Below, in pieces: positions 10,165 through 22,167 of a stretch of 64,000 nt of DNA; position 1 is the first letter of the stretch; each line of letters opens with the position of its first letter. The DNA is taken from the NCBI GenBank assembly GCA_001939145.1, contig LSRX01000132.1, forward strand, positions 168,084-232,083, read 5' to 3'. Below the pieces are notes generated by a model. The model saw only the letters and a list, made by a program, of their open reading frames with translations. It was not told the DNA's origin and searched no databases. The DNA is from Symbiodinium microadriaticum. Taxonomy: Eukaryota; Sar; Dinophyceae; Suessiales; Symbiodiniaceae. A program made the position numbers and the translations under genes.

Positions 10165-13100
10165 TGTCTGGAGTTCTGTTTAGGGTTTAGGGGCTTCTCA
10201 ACATGATGGTGGAGTGTGTTGCATCAAGCAAGTGGCCTTGGGTTGTCTTGGCATAACGTCCTCGCGGAAGCTTCGATATTCTTAGTCCTGAAGCCTAAAG
10301 TCTTGCGCCGAGGTCCTAAACGACTTTCTCGGGCTTTTAGATCTTAGACTTTATTGGCGATCTGAACCGCTTATACGGCCTTGCGATCCAAGGCCAGTGC
10401 GACAGAGCCAGGCGAGTTTCCGAAAGTGAGTGATCCGTATGGAGTACGTTCGGGGAATTTCCGCTTGTCAGAAGCTTAAATCTTGAATTCTATACCCTAC
10501 ACCCCAAACCTCTAAACCCCTCAACCTAAACCCTAAACCTTGCAAGCCCTAAACCCCGACCCTAAAATGGCGCAAGAGAGCCTTTGGGACCCGGACTCCG
10601 GAGGAGTGGTCGTAGCAGCTGCAGGAGTAGGGTTTTGGGTTTAGGGATTTAAGGTCTAGGGTTTAGGGGGTTGGGGTTTAGGGTTTAGGGGTTTAGGGTT
10701 TAGGGTTTGGTGGTTTAGGGTTCTGAGTTTGGGGTTTCGGGTTTAGCGGTTGTGGGTTTTGAGTTTGGGGTTTAGGGTTTAAGTGTAGCAGCAACAACAA
10801 GGACAGTATTGATACTTCGGACGGCAGATGTGTAATACTAGTACTTCAATCAACGCTGCGAGGTCAGGTTGGATCATCATCACTCTACCTATTACCAGCA
10901 TGATGATGTGATGCTGACCCTAAATCCTAAACCCTAAATCCTAAACCGCGGCAAGGTGTGGTTAATCGTAGCCCTGGATATCCCAAAGCATCCCAGCTCC
11001 GACAGTCTACAACCCAGTAACCCTGGTTTACTTGTGGTTTCAAATTCGGGACGCCGACCCGCAGCCGGCTTAGGGTTTAGAGTTTAGGCTTTAGCGTTCT
11101 CTACCTGTAGTTGAAGGTTTGATGAACCGTTTCTGGCTTAGGTCCTTTACAGGGAACCAGTGCAAGTGTCTGTGCCAAGCCCCTGGAAAGAGATTTGAAA
11201 ACGAGATGTTTCGGATGTCGAAGGGTAAAGGCTCGGACCCTTCACACACCCTTGTGAGATATCCTCCTTGTAATAGGGCCGCCTCGGCACTTATCGTTGA
11301 CCTTTTCGGGCGTGTTGTATCCAAACTGCTACAGGCAGAGTACGCAGGTCCTAACTATATCCTAATAAAACTGACAAGATATTACGTAGTATACTATGAC
11401 ATGCCCACAGCCCCGAAACTCCAAACCCTAAGCCGTCCAACCCTTCCAGGATCCTTGCTGGCTCCTTATGCTTATACTGCCTAGAAAGGACTGGTATAGC
11501 AACCCGTTAAACCAGCCCCCTGTCCCTAGAAACCTGAAAACTGCAATGCAGGCCGAAGTCGTCGCAGCAAGTGGGATGTGGGACCTGCTGTGGGTGTCCC
11601 CAGTCGGCGTTAGGTTTTTGGTGGTAAGACAATTGTTGATGAGGGGTTTGAGGATTTGTGTGTTTTGGTACAAGGCTTCCAGGCGATGCGTGTTGTTTCC
11701 CGGTCTCAGGGTGAAGAAGTGTTTGTTGCGCGGGTCCGCGAGAAAAAACAATTTCGATTTCAAGGTGGTCTGCAACGTCCTTGGAAGCCCCAGAAAGATG
11801 GAACAATGGACAGTAATCTACGATATGGGTAGCCTTGAGGTCCTGAGGTGTCTTCCCTAAACCCTAAAGCCTAAACCGGCGAAGAAGACTTTGCGCCTGA
11901 ACGCGAACGAGTACCACCGCGTGCCTGCAGAGCCTGCCAGTATCAGACCATGGTTCACAACGAAGCTGAGGAATGTACCTTAAACCATATTAGGGATCCC
12001 AACTTAAAGGGAACCATATTAGGGATCCTAACTGGGGATCCATAAGGGTTTCTATAAGGGTACTACAAGAATTAAGGAGGATATCTTAAACCATATTGGT
12101 GCAGCAAACGAAGGGAACTCTGCGGCCAACAGCAAGAGCTACCTTTTTAAGGACTTAGAACAAGGAATTCACAATAAGGAACCCTAAAACGGTAGGTTCT
12201 TTAGGGTCCAGGTAAGCAGTGCCTCAAAAAAGAAGTGAAAACACTTTCTGTCCTTGGGTTGCTGTCGCGGGTTGCGCTGCCCGACCCTTCAACGACGCGT
12301 TGCCAGCTCCGTCCAAGTCCAGCTGCGCGACATGTTGGGACGCAACCGCCGAGTAGTCGTGCAATTTGGAGGGCTGGTAGGATTTTATGAGCGTTTTATG
12401 CGGTTTTATAATATGTTTTTTTCTATAGGGTTTAGGCTATTCGTTCGTTTGGGGTTACAGAGCAAGTCTGACATTGTTGTTGACTGCGATTAACGTATTT
12501 TGTATGTAGAGATGCGGGCACTGCGGGTGTTTAGGCTCCTCAGTCGCATTTCAGCAGTCCTACAGCACAGCTTCGCAGTCTTGTCCGTTTAGCGTTTAGG
12601 TCCAGATGCTAAACGACGCAAGGACATAACGTGGCTATCGGGTTCCTTGCAGAATTCCCAACAACAACCAATAATGCAACATCCCTACGCAATCTGTATA
12701 TGCCAAGCCCGCAAAGAGCCCCTACGAAGCTGAGCTCAGATGTAGAGTCATGGCGAACCCATTAAAACATGCCAGCATGAAGTTGAAGGTTTCATTCTGG
12801 TATAGGGTTTAGGACCTCAGCCCTTAGACCCTATAGAATTTCTAGATTCTAGAAATCTCCCAAAGTGTCCATTAGGGAAAGACACCTTGAATTCAGGATC
12901 GGTCGCGGAGCCCTCGCCGAGAGGACAACCTTCTCAAATAGCCCTTAATAGTCAAGGAGGGTTTAGAGTTTGTTAGATACCCCAGACCCTGAAACCTTCA
13001 GATTCCAACCCTGGAACTGTACCCTAAATCGTGCAGAGCCAAGGCCTAAACCCTAAGACCCTAAACCCCTAAACCCTAAAGGGCTTTGGCTCCAGACTTC

Positions 13101-13168
13101 CACAGGGGGCCAATGTTAAGGGGGCTAGAGGTGTACTTGTCGCTTAAGTCAGCAACAGAGCAATCATT
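10165..13168. other. Intergenic DNA with telomere-type islands, no supported gene
   Basis: C-strand runs occur near 10500-10560, 10915-10945, 11855-11875 and 13040-13085. A long G-strand stretch lies at 10628-10790. A tandem pair containing ACCATATTAGGGATCC lies near 11980-12035. Frames at 11119-11484 and 11468-11860 are open on the plus strand but give no recognisable product. Confidence 0.55.
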
Positions 13169-13265
13169 GGGAGTTTCCGAAAATAGGGGACCCTAATATA
13201 GTAGGATCCTTATTTTAAGGACCAAGGACCCCCCAAAAAAGGCACCCTAATTTTCGGAAACCCCC
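13169..13265. repeat. MITE-like hairpin, GTTTCCGAAAAT arms
   Basis: The left end GGGAGTTTCCGAAAATAGGGG is mirrored by the right end ACCCTAATTTTCGGAAACCCCC. The arms are about 20 bp of near-perfect inverted repeat, and the interior itself has CCTTATTTTAAGGA. Non-coding. Confidence 0.6.
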
Positions 13266-13599
13266 AATTGGGTTTGGAGCGCAGATTTAAGATGCCCCAG
13301 GCATGGAGAGCGATCCTTCGGGTTTAGGCCTCAGGGTGGATATAGGGTCTCTCATCTTCTGAAGTTCCAAGCCTTTAACCCTAAACCCTAAACCGTATTC
13401 CCTGAAGAAGGCTTAGATCTCGAAGCCAAACCCAAGCATTTGCGCCTCAAACCCCGAATCCTGTCCTGGGCGATATTCGCAAACTTCTTTCTCTGAGGGG
13501 TCGGTCCTCGTTAGAAAGAACCGGGTCTATCTTTTTGATATATTTTAGGCGGAAGCCCTTCCCTTTACTGTCGTTGAGAACACTCTGCGAAGGACCGAA

Positions 13600-13997
13600 G
13601 AGATGCAAACCCAGATTTCGGATCCAAAATAGTATATACTATTCAACAATACTAGTTAATAGGTTTGAAATCTTTGATATTTATAGGTTCAACATCTACA
13701 TTACATATATTCAAAGTTGGTTTAGGATATTTCTCGTGAAAACCGATAGATTATTGAAAGATCTTCTTTATTGATTGAATGAAATTGATCTGTTTGGATT
13801 TTCGATAATACTGACTAGATATATTTCTAAATGGAATTATTTTCTAAATATACCTAATTAATTGTTTAATGATAATACTATATTAATACAAATATAGAAT
13901 TGAATAGTAATATAATGAATAAATAATTATATTTTTTTTCTCGATTTAATTCATGAATAATATGATAATTTTAAAGAAATTGATAGAAATTATTATA

Positions 13998-14032
<35 letters not shown>

Positions 14033-16150
14033 TTAGATATTAATATAAAATAAGATTTTCGTTATTTAAAGAGATTTCTAGCAGAATTTATAGATCACTG
14101 AAATTCATAAAAATATATTTATCGATAAACTTGAAATGCGATTTTTTGATATGAATACTTTGAAGAAGAATATAAAATAAAAAAATAATAAACGATTTGA
14201 AATTGAAATCTGTGAATTTAAGTTTATTATAATATATATTTTTTTTTATTGGTATTCTAAAAAATATTAAATGAATATAGAATTTAATTCAAATTTTGTT
14301 TTATTTGATCGAAATATATATGATTTTTTCTTATGAATTAATATTGAAAATATTTTAGAAAAATAAAGATATCTATCGAATTTATTTGAAATAATAGATA
14401 TTAAGAATACATATTTTCGATATTTTAAGAATTCTTAATGATAAGACGAACTTGAACATATATATAGAGGAGACTTTTTATATTTATCTTATTTATATAT
14501 ATTATTTATTTGGAATGATTTTTATATTTAGATATTGGCTTGAGAAATTATTTTCGAATAACAATAAAGATCTTAAGAAATAATATATAGTTTCTAAAAT
14601 ATTTTTTAAATTTAAGCTTAGCATTGAAAGATTTATCTATAAAATTATATAATATGCTTTTAAAATCGATTATCTTTTCGAAGTTCTTTTAATATCGAAA
14701 TAAGAAATGAAATATTTTTTTATGATTATTAATTAAGAAAAATATACGAATTAATAATTCAAGAAAAATTTTCTATGAAATTTATTTATTTGAATATATT
14801 ATTTGATATATGAGTAATCATAATATATCTATAATTAAAATTCAAAAATATATTTTAAGAAAAAAATATATATGAGAAAAGAGGCTTTATTATTTTTCTA
14901 TTTTTTTGGAATATATTATTTTCATTTAATTTATTTATTGCGAATTATATTATATATATATATATTTTGGGTTTTGAAGATAAGTATGAATTGATTTGAA
15001 CGCGTATTCATGAACTCATTTATAATTATGATGATATTATATTTGAAATCTTATATAATACGGGAGAATATTTTTTTTAAATATTTCGGGAAAATATGAT
15101 TCGGACATTTTAAATTTCTTGAATTTATTTATTGGAATATAGATATTTTTTTCCGATTTTTGATATTAGAGTTATATTATTAATTCTCGTCTGATATGTG
15201 CTCGTTATTCATTTGTGTAAATTTATTAATATTATATCGTTGGAGGAGAGGGAACAAGAAAGAAGACTCGAATTTTATTTATATTTGCCATTCCCTATTA
15301 ATCGCTGCAAATTTTATTTAATATATAAGATTTTTTTCTTTATATATCGATTAGAGGTTTAGATAAAAACCTTAATGGATTGAGAAAGTTATAGAATTTT
15401 GTTAATATTTTCGCGATTTCTATTTATGGAGAATAATAATAATATATGATCGAAATATTAAAAATTATCCGATTTTTTCAATTATATATATCTATATCTC
15501 TGACTTCTCATAAATATTTAAATATTATTGCTATATAATTCAATTTTTACCGATATTATAACCATAATATAAGACTAGACGGATTATATAAAATCGGAAC
15601 GATTTCTAAAAGAGATATCGGGAGATACAGACCTTCCCCATAATCTTAATTATATTAAAGAATTAGGAAAAAAACTATGGAGGGCTTATATATCAAATCA
15701 TAAAAATACGGAAAATTAAAAGGACAAAGCTCATTCAAAATCGCACTAAGCGGTGGCTTACAAAAATTTGGAGATTTTTTGGTTATTTTCCCCATAAAAT
15801 CAAATATATATATAATTATTCAAATACTTAGTATTTTATATTATAGATTACAGAAAATCGTTGAAATTATAATATCAATCAAAAATAGAATATAAGAAAT
15901 AATTCATTAGTTTTCAGTTAATCAAATATTAAAATAGATAATATATTAAATTCTCGTCATAAATAAATAATCCTTAGAAGAAGAAATAGTTTATAGAGAG
16001 AATTCCTAATCAAAATAAAAATAAACGAGCTTCTATCCAAAAAATCTATGAAATGAATATAGATTTTCCGGTCTTTGCATAAAGAATTCAGATAATAGAT
16101 TTTCTTTTCATATTACAGACCTCTGATCCAGATTGAAAATTTAAATAGAA
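13600..16150. other. AT-rich island with sharp borders, identity unknown
   Basis: About 2.5 kb of strongly AT-rich sequence (by eye above 80% A+T) replaces the surrounding DNA, which is near 50% GC. It lacks the telomere-type motifs found everywhere else. No standard-code ORF of 60 codons exists between 13775 and 16400. It contains (TA)n runs (14010-14030, 14948-14965) and oligo-A/T tracts. I searched by eye for conserved mitochondrial or plastid protein and rRNA words and found none. Candidates are organellar or foreign DNA joined to the contig, an integrated organelle fragment, or an AT-rich nuclear domain. Confidence 0.7.
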
Positions 16151-19100
16151 AATGGGAGTCGAATTGCTTTCCTGGATAAGATTCAGTCTGTTTGTTTCGA
16201 TAGTGACATTGAACCCTACAGGCACTTTTCAAATCTCCCCTGTAAACCACCCTGTTATATAAGAACCACCGGTCAAGCCAGACCACTTTGACAGCTGCAA
16301 GGTTACGGTACGGCTCCTTTGGAGGCGCCTCTTAGCAATTCAGGCAGCAGGTTCTCTGAAGTACGGTCCACGGTAGGGTCCGTCGTAAGAGAAAGGGTTT
16401 CGGTCTAGGATATTGGCTTTCGGGGATGAAAATCCCTACAAAACCTTTCTGCAACTAAGTATTCAGATGCCTGAAAAAGACCCAGGATTTCTCCTTGGGG
16501 GAGCCTATGAGAAACCTTAGGGACCACTGAAGAGAACCGCAGTGCATGGACAAGCTGCATCGCCGCAGCCGAAAAATTTAAAACGTAAGTTGCATGCACT
16601 AAGCAGCAAAACAAACAAAGGGCTGTGGGTTTAGGGTTTGTAAACCCTGAGCCCTGCAACGAACCACCCTAAACCCACAAAGAGAATCTGATGGTCTATA
16701 GCTTCTCTTCAGCTTGGGTGCTGCGACGGCGACAGCAGAAGCACCTTACGCTTCGGGGTTTTAGGCTCCATCTGTCCAGTTACAGTTTAGGGCTTAAGGT
16801 TTAGGGTTTAGGGTTGCAAAAAGGGACGTTTATTGCGGGGGGCTTAGGGCGCAGGACTCAAGTTGTCTTGTTTACATAAGGGCCTAATCAGTGCTAATTC
16901 AATTTGGCGTTTAGGTGTGGGTTGCAAAGTGTCTCAAGGCCAAATCTTAAACCCTAAACTCCGAACAATCTCGAAACCCACAAAACTTCTGAATCACAAA
17001 AGGCACAGCCTTTAGCAAACGCAATCCAAGCCGAACTCAACAGCATTTATTGCTGCGCTTCTCAAGTTCCTGTGCAGTAGTATACTTCGTGCTAGAGAAC
17101 AAGCTCTTTTATTCCGATCCGACCCAACGCCGACAGAACTTGTAGAACCTCCACGGAACTCTGAGTAGAAAAGCCCTTTATACAACCTTGCAGAATTTCT
17201 ATAGAGCCCTCATAGAACAATTGTGGAACCCTCTAGCCCTAAGAACAAACTCAAAAACTCAGATGTGGGCCAGGGGGAGGACTTTCGCGGCTTCTTCCAT
17301 CCCAGAAGATCTCCAACCTTGAGGCTTCAGAAGGGCGTTATGGGGTGTAAGGTTTAAGGGTATCAGAGTTTGAGGGTTTAAGTTCCATGTTAAGGGTTTA
17401 GACGGGCTTTATGAAAATGTAGAACAGTTTCATAGAGTTTTATCAAGCTTTGATAGGCTTTATAGATTTTATTGGGTGCTTGTCATGGTTCTTAGAAATC
17501 GTTGAGAAGGGTGATTGAATATTTTTCCACGGGTGTTGTTCGGTTCTGCCTTTCAAGGGGAATCTACACAAGCCTTTATCGGGATCTGTTGGGGTTAAAG
17601 GTCCGTTGTCTGATCCATTCGGGTCCTATGAGGGTTCAGGGTTTCAGGGCTTCGGCCGTAAGGACGAAACTTTAGGGATCTTATGGCCAAGGCTTTCAAG
17701 GTTACGTAGGATGGAACTAATTGTTTAGGGCTAGAGCTTAGGCACCGGAACTGGGCAAGTTGTGTAGAGTGTAAAGATTGTCTTGGGCATGGGTACTTTC
17801 GCATGGTTGAGGGTTGTAGGAATGACATAGGGGCTTTTGTAGCTGGAAGAGACCGGTAAGGGTTGCTAGAAAATTTAATATAGAGGCCTGTATGATTAGA
17901 ATGCAGCTTCGGGGTTGATCAGCTCTTACAAACGACCCTGATACCTAAACGTCCACCTGCCCGGATGAAAGATACCCTGCTTCCTGGTATTCAATTCAGT
18001 TTTAAGGCTTAGGGTTCGGGGTGCAAGGGTAACCCTAAACCCTAAACCCTATAAACCCTAAACTTAAGGTTCGGGGTGCAAGGGTAGAAGGTTAGGGCAG
18101 ACCAAAGCCAAGCCCTGCGCAAAGTTGTCCGGAGCTCTCCTCACAGCGTTGCCAGCGGCATTGTGCCAGCCTGAAACGCAGCATCCAACGGTTTGAAGCT
18201 TGGCGCTTCGAGCTTTGGGATTATGATGCAGGGCCGAAGGTTTAGGGTGCACGGCTTGGAGTCTAGTGCAAAGGCCATGGGGTTTAGTAGGGGCTCAATA
18301 GCTAGCTGTGGGTGTAGGGTCTAGAGATGCTGGCTTGGGGTTGGGGTTGCCGGCTTCGGGCCGAGGGTTGGTCTAGGCTGGAGGCTTTATCGATGCTTTG
18401 CGGTTAGGGCTGCGGGCTGTGGGTTCAGGGTGTAAGGTGTGGGGGTCAAGCCTGTTGGTGTTGCTGGAGCTACGTAGGTTTAGAGTTCACCCTAAGTCAT
18501 CTCGTGCACGTTCGACTCAAGTTGTGCAAAGGTCCTCGGCTCTCGGGTGCGGCCGGGTCGATCTGGTAGTCGCAGTAGGTCCACACAGATGTCCCGAGCT
18601 TCGAACTCCTGAGCCCTTCCGACAACTCCTCAACGTCTGATTTTATTGCAGCATCGCAGCAGAGAACGCCTTTCCGGCGAGACGCTGACAAAGCGAGATG
18701 TTCGTGACAGCCCAGCACGTACCAGTGTGAGGGTCTGCGGACGCTGCCCGACATGTCGCCACGCCCACATCTCAAAGGCACCAGTTTGAGTTTGCGCATG
18801 CCTTCGCCACTCTCAAAGGCACAAGGGTTGGTGCTTCAGGTTGAGGATTTAGGGTTTAGCGCCCTGAACCCCTAACACCTTTAGCGTCTATGGCACGGCA
18901 TGCTGATGCATGCTGTCAGAAGTTTAACACTGCATACGCGCACGGTGCAGGTGTGAACTAAAATCCGAACGTACACACACGTGCAAACATTGACAAGGGA
19001 CAACAATGATAACATACAATGACAAACACATGCCTATTTATTTTTTCCAAGGAAAACCAATACAGTAGAAGCCGGAAAGTTGTAACTTCATTATCCTCAT

Positions 19101-19735
19101 GCCTTTAGGGTAAAGTATAGGGAATCCCAGCACGAATCATCCTAAACCCATGTTCCAACTTTCTGGGGTTCACTATAATCAAAAAAGATGGGCTCTGCTA
19201 AGCACTCGCAACGCGTGCAAAGCTGGGTCCCGGTACGCACAAACCGGTCCCCCGCGTCCATTCCAGTCCTCAGCTCAAGTTTTCATTTTCCAGATTTGAG
19301 AATTCAGGGGCTGTGGTTTAGGATTTTGGACCCAAACCTTGCATCCGCTATTGTCTCTTGCTTGGAAACCGCTAGATGACGTTCGGCTTAGAGCTAATTC
19401 GTGGTTGGGGTCGCGTGGCTTTGGGCTTGTGGCTTAGGACTCTAGGCTTCCGCTTCTGCCGGGATCTAGAAGAGTTCTGTTTTGCCGTAGCTGCAGGGGT
19501 TTTAGGGTTTGAGGTTTACGGGTTTCGCTGCGTTTTTGAGGGTGTATGGCCCCCAGAAAACCAATATTGCGCAACTGAGGAATCTGCCTGAAATCATACC
19601 ATGATCCATGATCCTAAACCCTTGAACCTCACCAAAAAGGCCCTAAGCCTCAACCCGAAAGTGCTGAGCACGGCACATCTCCAGCTGCCTCAGCAAGATG
19701 TTCTTGCCACCGGGGTGCTTGGCCTGACGTCCACA
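16151..19735. other. Intergenic DNA, telomere motifs, no supported gene
   Basis: Composition returns to background at about 16170. Telomere-like runs occur near 16630-16645, 16795-16815, 18030-18065 and 18850. Open frames of 60-100 codons exist on both strands (for example 18497-18799 minus) without recognisable content or start context. Confidence 0.5.
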
Positions 19736-19815
19736 TACTGTTGATGATCTAAATCCTGCATTACCTTAAGGACCCTAAACTATGGGAATTATGGTATATT
19801 CCTTATTATGGCTAA
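19736..19815 (+). mobile_element. 105-bp-family MITE, left part of a copy split by the LINE
   Basis: Matches the intact copy at 10060-10164 from its left tip (TACTGTTGATGAT) through CCTTATTATGGCTAA, then breaks off at the LINE. The missing right end is at 36684-36708. The 80 + 25 bp make exactly 105 bp, the length of the intact element. Confidence 0.85.
19805..19815. repeat. Target-site duplication, left copy (ATTATGGCTAA)
   Basis: 11-bp direct repeat identical to 36673-36683. Neighbouring bases differ on both sides, so the duplication is exactly 11 bp. Confidence 0.85.
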
Positions 19816-19817
19816 CG

Positions 19818-20453
19818 TGGCCGGGTGCATGGAGCCCCCAAGAGAAAACGCGGCAGCCATGGACACCGTCGACCAGGCCAGTCTTCCCCTCCTACGACGA
19901 CCAGACCAGGGTACAGGCACTTGCCAAGGCCAACATGCCGTTGCCCATCAAGGGCAAAGGAAAAGGCAAGCTCGAACTTGCAGCTGGGACAGAGACGGCT
20001 GCCGACCCAGCAGATGCTATCACCCAGTTCCTGCAAGAGTCTATCAATGCTACTCGGAAGACCGAACAGAAAGTTCGCAGTTTAACTGCCACGAAGATTC
20101 GCAAGGAAGCCCTCTGGGAGAAGTATGTGCTAGACATGAAGCAAACGCTACAGCGGGAACACCAGCGGCACCAGAAAGAACTGGACCGGCTATCTGCCGA
20201 GTTGCACACGGCCGCCCAGGCTCAAGACGCCGCCAGAGCCCACTTGCGCTCCTCTTGGGAAGCAGTTGCTGCAGGCAGCCACCCGACAGCAGCCGCCATG
20301 GACACCGAGACAGAGGGCTGGGATACCATGCTGGAGCTCTGGCAAACCGAGCAGCAAGAAGCCGTTGCCTCACGTGCTGTCCTTCAGAGAGCACTCGGCG
20401 CAGGTTTTGGTGGAGACACCCCTGTGCCACGGCCGCGGCCAGCGGCGCTATGA
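19818..20453 (+). CDS. Retroelement ORF1-like protein, 5' truncated (coiled coil)
   Basis: 211 codons are open from the element's 5' junction and stop at TGA 20451-20453. The earliest ATG in the frame upstream lies in the MITE (19782), outside the element, so the natural start is missing or the product is not initiated here. The N-terminal part has a Lys/Gly-rich patch (KGKGKGK). Residues from about 80 to 130 form an amphipathic, charged helix (…RKEALWEKYVLDMKQTL… then QKELDRLSAEL) that predicts a coiled coil. This matches ORF1/Gag-type RNA-binding proteins in position and character, but there is no CCHC knuckle. The stop overlaps the next start in ATGA. Confidence 0.55.
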   Translation, partial: WPGAWSPQEKTRQPWTPSTRPVFPSYDDQTRVQALAKANMPLPIKGKGKGKLELAAGTETAADPADAITQFLQESINATRKTEQKVRSLTATKIRKEALWEKYVLDMKQTLQREHQRHQKELDRLSAELHTAAQAQDAARAHLRSSWEAVAAGSHPTAAAMDTETEGWDTMLELWQTEQQEAVASRAVLQRALGAGFGGDTPVPRPRPAAL

Positions 20454-20914
20454 GTACCCCGCCCCGCAAGACACATGCTGCGCCTCCCATGACCCCTCCT
20501 TCGGTGACCGCACTTTCAGCTACGCCACCTGGGCTCTCCAGGACTACAGACCCTTACATGACGTCCCCAAGTCAGCCGGCTATGCCTACGACACATGCAG
20601 CCGACAACAAAGACGATCAGGCCACACACCCCTCGCCAGAGGCCCCTGCCAAAGCCCGTGCTCGGCCTACCGAAGCTCGAGTGCCGATCAAAAAGCTGCC
20701 TACTGGGGTACAGCATCCAGCACCCCCGCATACGGATCTTGCGGACAAGCTCCATCAGCGACGAGCCCATCAGATTGCTCATATGGCTGGTGCCGCCGTA
20801 CACCCTTTCAGGCAGCCGCCGATGGAGCCTCCCCCGCCAAGCGGCCACGACCCGCCACCGAACATGCTTATCCCACAGCCACCAGGGACCAAGCCGGCGA
20901 ACAAACAGGAGTGA
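20450..20914 (+). CDS. Small Pro/Ala/Thr-rich retroelement ORF, start coupled by ATGA
   Basis: 154 codons from the ATG at 20450-20452 to TGA at 20914. The start overlaps the stop of the upstream frame as ATGA (20450-20453), an arrangement used by several LINEs for termination-reinitiation. The protein begins MSTPPRKTHAAPP and is dominated by Pro, Ala, Thr and Ser. A more ordered Arg/His-rich stretch (DLADKLHQRRAHQIAH) lies near the C terminus. No domain is recognised. Composition and position suggest a linker or nucleic-acid-binding accessory of the retroelement. It could instead be the C-terminal part of ORF1 reached by frameshift. Confidence 0.5.
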   Translation: MSTPPRKTHAAPPMTPPSVTALSATPPGLSRTTDPYMTSPSQPAMPTTHAADNKDDQATHPSPEAPAKARARPTEARVPIKKLPTGVQHPAPPHTDLADKLHQRRAHQIAHMAGAAVHPFRQPPMEPPPPSGHDPPPNMLIPQPPGTKPANKQE

Positions 20915-22167
20915 TTTTACGATTGGAGCCGTTTCGAAAGGCGACATTACTCTCCCTCTCCAACGGTGTCTTTCAGGTAATGCCCTGGGGATCTGGGCAT
21001 TCCTGGACTACACCTAGTCGGCGGGAGTTGTTCTGTTGCTATTCGATTTCAGCTCCAGGTTTCTCACCTCAGCTATGTACAGCTTCGGCGAGACCACCCC
21101 CTGAGGCACCACAGTCTGTACTAGCTTACCGCAGTTTGCCTTACTGCGCAGTCCTTACCGCCCTTTTCCGTGCTCCTTCTCCCGAGCCCCTAGGGTTTAG
21201 CTGCCCGACACCCCTAATTTTGGTTACCTGTGTGAGCGCAGCTTTCCAGCTGCCAGCAGTCGTCAGTGCTGATCAAGCGTGTGTGCGCAACAATTGCATC
21301 GGTCGCTCAGGGGCAATGACCTCGCTTCGATCAACACTGGCCCTCACTTACACTTCAGCTCCCTGCCTTTTGGAATACCGCAGTTTGTCTTGCTGCGCAT
21401 TCTTTGCAGCTCTTTTCCGTGCTCCTTCTCCCGAACCCTTAGGGTTTAGTGGCCCGACCCCCCTAATTTTGGTTACCTGTGTGAGCGCAGCCTCCCAGCT
21501 GCCTGCAGTTGCCAGTGCTCATCAAGCGTGTGTGCGCAACAATTGCATCGGTCGCTCAGGGGCAATGACCTCGCTTCGATCAACACCGGCCCTTCCCTAC
21601 ACCTCAGCGCCTTGCCTTTCGGAATACATTTTCCCTATTCAAGGCCGCCCTCCTCCCGGACATCAACCTGTCCGCTCTGTTCAGGAGCCCTTTATTCAAG
21701 CTGGAGTGCCAAAAAGACACATCGGTGGCTCTGGGGTGTCTACCCAGCTTGAACACAACGAGGCCATGCCGACACTGCACACCCTTGCACTTTTTTGGAT
21801 TCCCTTCTGGAGAACCATGCTGCTCTGGGTCTTCCTTACCTTGCTAGGCCTGCTTATACGGCCGCATTGTCCGTTTTTTCTCAGGTCTCGGCGACTCAAA
21901 GGCCTTCACATGTTCAGTGCTTTCCCTGCATTGACACTCCCGTTGCAAGTTGCTACCCCAGCCAAACCGGTTTTTTCGTGGCAGCCTGCACCTAATAAAC
22001 CCAGACAGAGTCCGCATCAACCTGGCCGTACACACCGTCATCCCAGTTTTTTGCAGCAGGTCCTTTTTCTTTTGTTGCATTGCCTGCTGGGACCGTACGG
22101 TGTCCCGTTCACAGTTCGGCCCACACATACCTGCCTAGTTGCATCTGTGTGGCTGCTCACACCGGAC
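20915..22167 (+). other. Region between small ORFs and the 855-aa ORF
   Basis: The reading frame of the next ORF is open throughout (back to 20266), but its translation is Cys/Ser/Pro-rich and unlike the domain that follows. It contains the two 250-bp direct repeats and two hydrophobic stretches (around 21795-21860 and 22050-22090). It may be a leader with a promoter or a poorly conserved N-terminal extension. Confidence 0.4.
21118..21617. repeat. Two tandem 250-bp direct repeats inside the LINE
   Basis: The block beginning near ACCGCAGTTTG recurs at 21128 and 21378 (offset 250) with high identity, including CCTAATTTTGGTTACCTGTG and a TAGGGTTTAG telomere-like word in both copies. A third start (GGAATACATTTT) at about 21618 is cut short. 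Tandem monomers in this position resemble the 5' promoter monomers of some LINEs, but here they lie between ORFs. Confidence 0.8.

Noticed and set aside
13600-16150. AT island as a mitochondrial or plastid gene segment
   Set aside because: No conserved organelle protein or rRNA word and no ORF was found. Left as unknown.
20266-22167. N-terminal 630 codons of the frame containing the 855-aa ORF as one 1489-aa protein
   Set aside because: The frame opens at a TTG, overlaps two better coding frames at 20266-20914, and its content up to 22167 is low-quality and includes the 250-bp repeats. The ATG at 22168 is preferred, though a longer protein is not excluded.
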